A stretch of 27,683 nt of DNA from an uncultured Helicobacteraceae bacterium (lineage in GTDB: Bacteria > Campylobacterota > Campylobacteria > Campylobacterales > Sulfurimonadaceae), in assembly GCA_903903705.1 (NCBI GenBank), contig CAIUZU010000236.1, positions 1 through 27,683 on the forward strand, given 5' to 3'. The position numbers and the translations under genes are program-made. Below, piece after piece: positions 22,603-27,683 of this stretch. The notes beneath the pieces are model-generated. The model was not told the origin of the DNA. It ran no database searches and was given only the letters and a program-made list of their open reading frames with translations. Numbering within the stretch: position 1 is the first letter of the stretch; each line of letters starts with the position of its first letter.

Positions 22603-23444
22603 CTCAAGCGTTCAGCTCTTTTTCTACAAGATGAGTCATAATATTTTTTACGACCTGTCAAAACTCTTTTACAACCACAAGGGCATCTCTCTTTTTGTGA
22701 CTGGGCCAGGACAAATGATTGTGACACATTAAGTTCGTTTAAATGTGACTGGGCAGCTTTTTTAACGGCATCTGCTAGAACTCTGCCAATAACCAAAGGT
22801 ACACCGTTACCTACTGCTCGTTTTTTTCCTGCTACATTAAAATCGGGCAGGTCGTAATCATCGCTCAAGCCTTGTAGATAACAAAGTTCTTTAAAACTCC
22901 GGTCGTCACTTGCTAATGCACATGAGTTTTCAACTCCGTCCATGTTGCCTCTCGGTATGTCTAAATATAAATCGTTCTTAGAGCCGAACTGTATGTGTCT
23001 CAGTCGGCTTGTGTCGGAGTACCAACCTTGATTTATATCTAATCTTTGGTGTGAGTAGGTTTTGAGAGTTCGTGTGGCTATATCTCTGTTTACAATGTCA
23101 AAATGTTTGTAGCTACCATCTACTATGCAATCTTCAATCAGGTCTGTAACATTTGGAATGCCTTTAACATTTTCGAGCAGATACCAATCAGGCTCACACT
23201 CTCCGACCACTCTTAAAAACTGATATACCATCTCTAAAGAGTAATTTCCTCTATCTCTTTTTAGAGTGCTAAAGTCTTGGCATGGACTACCGCCGATAAT
23301 ACCGTCAAACTTTCCTTTAATACCTTTAAAATCTCGTATATCTTGTCCTGTTATGAGATCTCCTGCAGAAACAACCACAAAGCCTTTTTCTCTAAAAGCT
23401 TGGTCTAGTAACCCGATGCCGCTGAATAGGCTTAGAACCAACAT
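22569..23444 (-). CDS. C5-cytosine DNA methyltransferase (Dcm family) with zinc-ribbon tail
   Basis: The product has 291 aa. The catalytic core is complete by about residue 229: motif I LFSGIGLLDQAF, motif IV GGSPCQDFS with catalytic Cys55, motif VI ENVKG (Glu91), then SRLRHIQFG and motif X AVGNGVPLVIGRVLADAV. The target sequence cannot be read from it. Residues 232-251 are encoded by repeat copy E. A Cys-rich ribbon follows (CPCGC at 254-258, SSCRKRAERLRR at 271-282), and the last codons lie in copy D. The tail thus appears added by a repeat element. The ATG overlaps the stop of a 38-aa membrane protein gene (TAATG). It likely protects the replicon against restriction. Confidence 0.9.
   Translation of the reverse strand: MLVLSLFSGIGLLDQAFREKGFVVVSAGDLITGQDIRDFKGIKGKFDGIIGGSPCQDFSTLKRDRGNYSLEMVYQFLRVVGECEPDWYLLENVKGIPNVTDLIEDCIVDGSYKHFDIVNRDIATRTLKTYSHQRLDINQGWYSDTSRLRHIQFGSKNDLYLDIPRGNMDGVENSCALASDDRSFKELCYLQGLSDDYDLPDFNVAGKKRAVGNGVPLVIGRVLADAVKKAAQSHLNELNVSQSFVLAQSQKERCPCGCKRVLTGRKKYYDSSCRKRAERLRRNSLRRVTVL
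22692..22762 (+). repeat. GTGAC-24 repeat element, copy E (inside dcm)
   Basis: GTGAC boxes begin at 22697, 22721 and 22745, exactly 24 bp apart, in the reverse strand of the dcm coding sequence. On the protein this gives an 8-residue period (SHLNELNV, SQSFVLAQ, SQKE). The part from TTTTTGTGAC to GTGACACATTAAG aligns with the second half of copy A. Confidence 0.75.
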
Positions 23445-23560
23445 TACTGTTTATCTAAGCTTTTTAAAAAAGCTTTTTCAATTTGTTTGATTGCAACAAT
23501 GACAAATATCGCAAAAGGAATACCAAAAATAACCAATAGGAGCAGCTGCACATCACTCAT
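23444..23560 (-). CDS. 38-aa single-pass membrane protein
   Basis: This small gene is tied at both ends: its ATG overlaps the stop of the gene upstream (ATGA, 23557-23560) and its TAA overlaps the dcm ATG (TAATG). The product is a membrane segment (QLLLLVIFGIPFAIFVIVAI, about 5-24) with a short basic tail (KQIEKAFLKSLDKQ). Tight coupling on both sides supports real translation. Possible roles are a small holin or superinfection factor; none can be proved. Confidence 0.65.
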   Translation of the reverse strand: MSDVQLLLLVIFGIPFAIFVIVAIKQIEKAFLKSLDKQ

Positions 23561-24006
23561 GCTGATTTTCCTATTATTTTTAAGTCTTTTACGCTGTTAA
23601 ATTTTTTACTTAATTTTTGAACTGTTTCAATATCTTTGCTGCAAACAAGCCCATCTTTACAGAACATATATATTCTTTTGTAGATAGCTCTTCCATCTTT
23701 CGTTAAAATCACATCCCCACCTTTTCCATCTTCACTTAAACTTGCAAAGATACGCAAATCTTTTTTTCTATTTGGAAGTACTCTATCGCTGTCGCTTGCT
23801 AACATATCAGGAAAGTGAATTGCAAGTGTTGATAAGTCGATTTCTGTCAGAAGCAATGATAATCCTGAAGATGCTCTATGTTTATATCTTCCATTTGTTA
23901 TAAAATGATTATCTTCACAGTCTTTCACATAAGAACCCTCTATATATTCATCGCTTTCTATCTTCTTTGCCCTATAAATTATTGTTGCTGTCTGCACATC
24001 ACTCAT
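23557..24006 (-). CDS. Phage protein of unknown function, YopX-like N-terminus
   Basis: The product is 149 aa. The N-terminus (IIYRAKKIESDEYIEGSYV) resembles the opening of YopX-type phage proteins ('frak....W..G.y'), but the rest is not recognised. The C-terminal half has IYMFCKDGLVCSKDIE. The ATG overlaps the stop of the gene upstream (ATGA at 24003), and its stop overlaps the next gene, so it belongs to the coupled minus-strand operon. Confidence 0.6.
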   Translation of the reverse strand: MSDVQTATIIYRAKKIESDEYIEGSYVKDCEDNHFITNGRYKHRASSGLSLLLTEIDLSTLAIHFPDMLASDSDRVLPNRKKDLRIFASLSEDGKGGDVILTKDGRAIYKRIYMFCKDGLVCSKDIETVQKLSKKFNSVKDLKIIGKSA

Positions 24007-24293
24007 AAGATTCTCCCCTCTGCTATTATATTTTTGAATCTGAAATAATAAGTTTCCCCAACCTTTTCAAAATGATTGACGAATATTTCAAGCACATTGG
24101 CAAGTGTCTCATTTATTTGTAGATTTATTTCATTTCCACTCGCCATCTCGACAATAGTATTTTCTAAAAATAACATAACTTCATCATTTGGATTAGTATG
24201 TTTATCTTCTACTATTTCATCTGTAAACATATCCCATATATTTAAAAGTTCGTTTTCATCGACCTTTGCAAATTTTATATTTAGTTGTGTCAT
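24003..24293 (-). CDS. Unknown acidic protein
   Basis: The product is 96 aa from ATG 24293. That start overlaps the upstream stop (ATGA at 24290) and follows GGAGCAGAGCAG, so it is preferred over an ATG at 24332 lying inside the upstream gene. The protein is acidic and helical (DENELLNIWDMFTDEIVED). No domain is recognised. It is part of the coupled accessory operon. Confidence 0.6.
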   Translation of the reverse strand: MTQLNIKFAKVDENELLNIWDMFTDEIVEDKHTNPNDEVMLFLENTIVEMASGNEINLQINETLANVLEIFVNHFEKVGETYYFRFKNIIAEGRIL

Positions 24294-24664
24294 CTGCTCT
24301 GCTCCTGTATAGTTTTGCCACAATATGGGCAATGTTTAAAGTTATTTTCTTCAATACCGCCCTCCATAAACTGGAAGACATTTCCACAATTTGTATCCCA
24401 TGTCTCGCCTATGTACATGTCGTTTTCGTGGTTGATTTTCCAAACGCACTTATCTTCTTCAACTACCTCAAACCACTCATCTATCCGCTCTTCTCTGTCG
24501 TTGTAACCAAACACAAAATCTATCATCTCGCCAACTCGTGGATGATGAAGTTTTAACCCGTACTTATGCTCATAAAGAGCAACCTGCAAAATATCACCTT
24601 TTTCAAAAGTCAAAAGCCCATATTCCCAGTCTTTTTTTAACTTTAGTTTTGTTCCGAATTGCAT
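24290..24664 (-). CDS. Small protein with C-terminal zinc ribbon
   Basis: The product is 124 aa. GGAGG lies 7 nt before the ATG. The N-terminus (LKLKKDWEYGLLTFEKGDILQV) looks like an SH3-like/KOW beta-barrel. The C-terminus has Cys pairs (NCGNVFQF, FKHCPYCGKTI) typical of Lar/zinc-ribbon phage proteins. Lar-type restriction alleviation is one possible role, but the match is limited to the zinc ribbon. It overlaps the upstream gene by 22 bp. Confidence 0.6.
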   Translation of the reverse strand: MQFGTKLKLKKDWEYGLLTFEKGDILQVALYEHKYGLKLHHPRVGEMIDFVFGYNDREERIDEWFEVVEEDKCVWKINHENDMYIGETWDTNCGNVFQFMEGGIEENNFKHCPYCGKTIQEQSR

Positions 24665-24945
24665 CTATCAACCTCCACGCTCAATCTTTTTTTATCTTCT
24701 GAGATGAATACTATTAAGCCATGCTTCTCGAGCTCTTTTTTAAGAGTTTCTGCACAGAATGGATAATCTCCTTTAAATAATTTTTCATCTTCATCTACGG
24801 GATAGTTTCCTTTGCTTGTAACCCACCATTTAGATACTCCATTGTCATAATGATAATCTTCGTATCTATCTGCATAGATGATGACTTCATAGATCCCATT
24901 CCCATATATAAGTTGTTCAACCTCTCTATTTGAAAGTTTCCGCAT
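24643..24945 (-). CDS. Unknown protein
   Basis: The product is 100 aa from ATG 24945, chosen because this ATG overlaps the stop of the 34-aa membrane gene (TAATG, 24943-24947). The longer form from 24963 would lie inside that gene. It begins RKLSNREVEQLIYGNGIYEV and is rich in Tyr, Asp and Trp (DRYEDYHYDNGVSKWWV). No family is recognised. Confidence 0.6.
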   Translation of the reverse strand: MRKLSNREVEQLIYGNGIYEVIIYADRYEDYHYDNGVSKWWVTSKGNYPVDEDEKLFKGDYPFCAETLKKELEKHGLIVFISEDKKRLSVEVDRCNSEQN

Positions 24946-25049
24946 TACCCATTCTCTCCCCATTTTCTCTTTGTTCGTTTATACCATTTTACAAACACCA
25001 CACCCAATACCAAAACCGCCAAAATACTTAAAACCACTACCATGAACAT
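24945..25049 (-). CDS. 34-aa membrane protein
   Basis: The ORF is short but its ATG overlaps the stop of the 27-aa gene and its TAA overlaps the next ATG (both TAATG). The product has a membrane segment (VVVLSILAVLVLGVVFV, about 4-20) followed by a basic end (KWYKRTKRKW), a positive-inside single-pass topology. Coupling at both ends supports expression. Function is unknown. Confidence 0.6.
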   Translation of the reverse strand: MFMVVVLSILAVLVLGVVFVKWYKRTKRKWGENG

Positions 25050-25132
25050 TATAAAAACCTCTCTGCCAACTCTTCTAATTTTCGTTCAAATTTATCAAAT
25101 AAACTATTTGCTTTTTTTACTAATTTTGCCAT
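25049..25132 (-). CDS. 27-aa amphipathic peptide
   Basis: AAAGGGCATAAG precedes the ATG. The product, beginning AKLVKKANSLFDKF and ending ELAERFL, is one charged amphipathic helix. Its stop overlaps the ATG of the 34-aa membrane gene. It may be a small regulator or merely a coupling leader; evidence is limited to the Shine-Dalgarno site and overlap. Confidence 0.45.
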   Translation of the reverse strand: MAKLVKKANSLFDKFERKLEELAERFL

Positions 25133-25251
25133 CTTATGCCCTTTAGGATATAATACGGTTATCTAAAAACTGCTCGACCAAAAGTATTTTTAGACTCCGT
25201 AAATGGTTAGCTCTCACGAGCGACTGTTTACCTCCTCTTTTTTAGATTCCC
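25133..25251 (-). other. Intergenic stretch with an orphan strong Shine-Dalgarno
   Basis: AGGAGG reads on the minus strand at 25236-25231 but no ATG follows at a normal distance. A GTG at 25217, 13 nt further, opens a 24-aa frame ending at 25143 (MRANHLRSLKILLVEQF at its start if GTG is read as Met). It may be a short peptide gene with unusual spacing or a decayed gene. A small GCTC-GTGA-GAGC hairpin overlaps the GTG. Confidence 0.3.
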
Positions 25252-25422
25252 TTATTCATCAATTAAATTACTAACAACATCTCCATAATAGTTTTTCATC
25301 GTGTCAAACATTATTTTTAAACATTCTTTTGCTTCATCCTCATCTAAATTTTGATTTTCCAAAATTCGAAGTAGTCTTTCTCTTAATTCCTCTTTATTGT
25401 CACTATCGTATTTATCAAACAT
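25252..25422 (-). CDS. 56-aa acidic protein, partition-operon member
   Basis: The ATG follows the RHH gene's stop by 3 nt, and AAAAAGG upstream of it provides a Shine-Dalgarno site. The product (FDKYDSDNKEELRERLLRIL at its start, DEDEAKECLKIMFDTM in the middle) is strongly acidic and helical. No family is recognised. Its place directly after the partition genes suggests co-regulation with them. Confidence 0.6.
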   Translation of the reverse strand: MFDKYDSDNKEELRERLLRILENQNLDEDEAKECLKIMFDTMKNYYGDVVSNLIDE

Positions 25423-25425
25423 TGC

Positions 25426-25725
25426 TTATACCTTTTTATGTAACTCATAGTTAGACAAAAACAACTTTTTAGCCACTGCATTTGGAGTTCTAAACTCCTT
25501 TGATGTTAAGCTCTCTAAGTAAGCCAGTTGCTCATCATCAACTACAAAAGCTATTTTATTTGTAGCTTTGCTCTGTCCTGCAGTCGGACGACCTGCCTTT
25601 TTATCCTGTTGTGTCACACCCGCTTTTAACTCTTGATGTTCTTTTGCTTTTGCATCAGCTCCCTCAAAAGTATTTATTTGTTGTTGACTTAAAGCCTCGT
25701 CAAGGCTAAGTTTTTGTTTTGCCAT
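25426..25725 (-). CDS. RHH partition adaptor (ParB/ParG-like)
   Basis: The 99-aa product has a flexible N-terminal part (1-55, rich in Gln, Lys, Ala) and a C-terminal ribbon-helix-helix candidate (NKIAFVVDDEQLAYLESL, then TPNAVAKKLFLSNYE). This is the build of small centromere-binding partners of ParA such as ParG: disordered arm plus RHH. The ATG overlaps the ParA stop (TAATG, 25723-25727). It probably binds a centromere site, which I could not identify. Confidence 0.72.
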   Translation of the reverse strand: MAKQKLSLDEALSQQQINTFEGADAKAKEHQELKAGVTQQDKKAGRPTAGQSKATNKIAFVVDDEQLAYLESLTSKEFRTPNAVAKKLFLSNYELHKKV

Positions 25726-26336
25726 TATTTTTCCTCTATAGCTGATTTTTCTTTTAATAGATCTTCATATGTCTCGTCATTATTTAGAACATACTTTAAG
25801 ATAGCTTTGTATTCAGGTATGAAGTTTCTACCGTCATGAGCTATCTTTTTGCTTTGAGCAACTAGCTCAAGCGGACTCTCGCCAAATTCTAAAGCATTTT
25901 TTAGCATTTTAGTTTTTCTAAGAGGCAAGACTTCAATCTGCGGAAATTTTGCTTGTATAGATGCTTTTACCTCATTAAAATCTTGCTCACTCTCGAGTCT
26001 TGTAGCAATAACTAAAAACCGTTCATTAAATTTTGAGAGTTCGGTTATAGTTTTTATTGCCTTCATTTTGCTGTTTAAATCGTTAATACATGGAACGATA
26101 ACAATATCGCAATGCTTTATAATATCGGTTACACCTGCATCGACGAACCCTCCAAAGTCATAGACTGTTTCGTCTATAATTTTTAAATCTTTAGTAATTT
26201 TTGCCATGCTTGGATAAACCAACTCGATAACACTATCATCATTTGAAATGAGATAATAATCAAGCTCTTTTGCAAGAGCAAAACTAATCGCTGTTTTACC
26301 TGCTCCACCGTCAATAGTTGCAACTGCTATTTTCAT
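25725..26336 (-). CDS. parA: ParA-family partition ATPase
   Basis: The product has 203 aa, the size of small ParA/ParF-type ATPases. The Walker A is TIDGGAGKTAIS (residues 8-19). ParA proteins normally have Lys at the first position of KGGxGK[ST]; here it is Asp9, although the second, phosphate-binding Lys is kept. Walker A' / switch-like DFGGFVDAG and the CDIVIVPC strand (with LNSKMKAIKTI after it) fit the family. It would move plasmid copies to daughter cells with the RHH adaptor. The start ATG follows the protelomerase stop with no gap, so replicon-end processing and partition are one operon. Confidence 0.88.
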   Translation of the reverse strand: MKIAVATIDGGAGKTAISFALAKELDYYLISNDDSVIELVYPSMAKITKDLKIIDETVYDFGGFVDAGVTDIIKHCDIVIVPCINDLNSKMKAIKTITELSKFNERFLVIATRLESEQDFNEVKASIQAKFPQIEVLPLRKTKMLKNALEFGESPLELVAQSKKIAHDGRNFIPEYKAILKYVLNNDETYEDLLKEKSAIEEK

Positions 26337-27623
26337 CTATTCGCCTTTCATCGTCATATAGTGTTCAGTTGTAACAAGACGGTCTTTGTTTATCTCATGA
26401 CCGAGTACATCCGACTTAAAGTTTATCTCTTCTCTATCAGTTCCGTTCTTTTTGCCAAATTTCAGATATACAAGTTCAGCATAGATCTCTCTTGCATCGT
26501 GGAAAGTGTAGTTTGTACCTGTAAGTTTTTTGAATGAACGGTTGAAGATATGATTGTATTTACTGTTTACTTCTGTATTTTTAAGAGTTGTCGTATCAAT
26601 ATCTGCTCTAAGCTGTTTAACAAGACTTGCCAAAAATTCAAAATCATCATCTAATGAGTAAGCTTTAATTTCAGAACCCTCAATGCCTTTTTTAGAGATA
26701 CCTTTATAAAACCATTCGTTGTCTTTTTTTATAATCTCAAGACTTTTTAAGATCTCAACACTTCTACGACCTGTTACAAGAGCAAGATAAGAAGCGTATA
26801 GGTAAGCTCTTGCCTGCTCAAGTGTTTGTTGTTTCGCCATAGGTATGTCGTTGTTTACAATTTGAGTTTTTAACTGTCCGATTATGTTTTGAATCTGAGT
26901 TGCATCGAAAACCTCTTTATCTTCTAAGTTGTCTAAAACTTTCTCTGTGTCAACCTTTTTGATACGCTCATAAACATCGCTAGGAACACTAAAGAGTTCA
27001 AGTGCTAAATCTCTAAATTCATCATCAACATCTTTGATCACATTTCTCATATCAGCATAGTATCTTGCAACGGTTTTGATTTTACGACCGCCCATCCAAC
27101 AATAAGGTATAAATTTAGTAACCGTTAGCATTGTCTCTCGTTTACTACTGCTGTTTAACAGCTCTTCTTTAAAAAGGTCTCTAACATCTTTTAGGCTAGA
27201 CACACCGTAGAAGATTTTAACAGTCTCTTCATGTGTTTTTTCCTCCTGCGGCATATTGTCTTGAATAGCTTGTTTAACAACCGTATCAATAGACTGAGTA
27301 ACCTCATCTGCTATATCAGAGCTATGGATATCACTGCTAACATTTATTTCTTGATTTTTAACCGTGTCCTGCAGGTCTTTGACTTGCTCAGTCAATGCTT
27401 TAATCATTTCGACTAGTTGAGTATTGTCAGCTGAAACTTTAGCTATAGGTTCTTTATATAGCTCCCAATCTTTTTCTTTAGCCGTCATGATGTTATATAG
27501 TTTGCCGTTATTATCAGTTATTTGACCGTCTTTATTCATAGATATAAATCTATTTTTTCCCCATGTAGCGGCTCTAATCTTGTCACCGCTCATCAACTTC
27601 GTAAGTGCTGTATTCTTAAGCAT
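26337..27623 (-). CDS. Protelomerase (telomere resolvase) with N-terminal Tad2/DUF2829-like domain
   Basis: The 428-aa protein is close in size to TelA/ResT and shorter than TelN. The C-terminal half has a tyrosine-recombinase-type active site: Arg286/287 in ALVTGRRSVEI, Lys311/312 in GISKKG, His375-x-x-Arg378 in TFHDAREIYAEL, His409 in VLGHE, and Tyr422 in TTEHYMTMK close to the C-terminus. The HDAREIYA block and the GH...Y end resemble telomere resolvases more than integrases. These cut and rejoin a palindrome to make hairpin ends of linear replicons. Residues 5-57 (ALTKLMSGDKIRAATWGKN, then EKDWELY) resemble the DUF2829/Tad2 phage domain. It heads the par operon, as expected for an N15-like plasmid prophage. 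An ordinary recombinase is the alternative. Confidence 0.75.
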   Translation of the reverse strand: MLKNTALTKLMSGDKIRAATWGKNRFISMNKDGQITDNNGKLYNIMTAKEKDWELYKEPIAKVSADNTQLVEMIKALTEQVKDLQDTVKNQEINVSSDIHSSDIADEVTQSIDTVVKQAIQDNMPQEEKTHEETVKIFYGVSSLKDVRDLFKEELLNSSSKRETMLTVTKFIPYCWMGGRKIKTVARYYADMRNVIKDVDDEFRDLALELFSVPSDVYERIKKVDTEKVLDNLEDKEVFDATQIQNIIGQLKTQIVNNDIPMAKQQTLEQARAYLYASYLALVTGRRSVEILKSLEIIKKDNEWFYKGISKKGIEGSEIKAYSLDDDFEFLASLVKQLRADIDTTTLKNTEVNSKYNHIFNRSFKKLTGTNYTFHDAREIYAELVYLKFGKKNGTDREEINFKSDVLGHEINKDRLVTTEHYMTMKGE

Positions 27624-27683
27624 CGTGTAGCTCCTTAGTTTCTTATCTAACTGTTGGAAGTATATAGAAATAAAACTTAAATA
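27624..27683. other. Right-edge sequence upstream of the protelomerase gene
   Basis: This 60-bp AT-rich stretch holds the protelomerase Shine-Dalgarno site (AAGGAG on the minus strand) and probably its promoter. In N15-like elements the telomere resolution site is upstream of the resolvase gene. No long palindrome is visible here, so the site, if present, lies beyond the edge or was lost at a contig end. Confidence 0.4.

Noticed and set aside
5283..22762. CRISPR array
   Set aside because: Only about five bases per 24-bp unit are constant, arrays have three units, and no cas genes are present. VapD is Cas2-related but is not an adaptation Cas2.
5283..22762. Ends of a complete insertion sequence
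   Set aside because: All arrays point the same way and no transposase gene is present, so no intact IS can be called. A derived or solo-end origin remains possible.
26337..27623. Ordinary phage integrase
   Set aside because: Late Tyr, the HDAREIYA block and co-operonic parA fit a telomere resolvase better, and no att or excision arrangement is seen. Kept as an alternative in the entry.
1..27683. Matching terminal inverted repeats (hairpin telomeres) at the two window edges
   Set aside because: The first bases and the reverse complement of the last bases do not match, and neither edge shows a long palindrome. The telomere itself is not in view.
1..27683. Circular contig with overlapping ends
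   Set aside because: No shared sequence between the start and end of the window.

Overview
The window reads as a small, AT-rich, extrachromosomal phage-derived replicon, probably from a Campylobacterota host (Sulfurimonas-like). That assignment is an inference from low GC, Lys/Asn/Ile-rich proteins, a VapD homologue and the style of the signal peptides; no rRNA or other chromosomal marker is present. No integrase, att site, tRNA gene or rRNA gene was seen.

Layout. (1) 1-3150, minus strand: an 11-bp repeat array at the left edge, then an SF3-type replication helicase and a TOPRIM primase. (2) 3161-5273: control region with an RHH protein, a two-HTH protein, a Cro-like protein, a divergent LexA/CI-like S24 repressor and vapD. 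(3) 5362-6652: an anchored unknown protein and a holin candidate. (4) 6649-20165, plus strand: a nearly complete P2-type contractile tail (V, W, J, I, fibre genes, sheath, tube, E/E' frameshift pair, tape measure, U, X, D), with an HU-like gene and a secreted-nuclease pair inserted. (5) 20179-21336: DUF1353, lipoprotein and muramidase. (6) 21464-22255: Dam-type methylase. (7) 22323-27623, minus strand: a tightly coupled chain of small genes, a Dcm-type methylase, partition genes (RHH adaptor and ParA) and, at the right edge, a telomere resolvase (protelomerase).

How it works together (inference). Protelomerase, ParA partition genes and a self-encoded helicase and primase describe an N15-like linear plasmid lifestyle. 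The plus-strand operon would build and release a contractile tail. I see no terminase, portal, capsid, scaffold or head-completion gene, and the place where they usually sit (upstream of gpV) holds only small genes. The simplest reading is a tailocin-like particle carried by a protelomerase replicon, unless head genes lie outside the window.

The strongest unexplained signals are: four exact copies (plus one variant) of a 17-bp dyad GTATAA-N5-TTATAC, three in the immunity region, one before vapD and one before dam; a family of five same-strand arrays of GTGAC-like boxes spaced 24 bp apart, one pair of which encodes a zinc-ribbon extension of Dcm; a Tad2/DUF2829-like domain fused to the protelomerase; a dam gene that seems to start at ATT; and several small coupled membrane-protein genes that are easily missed.
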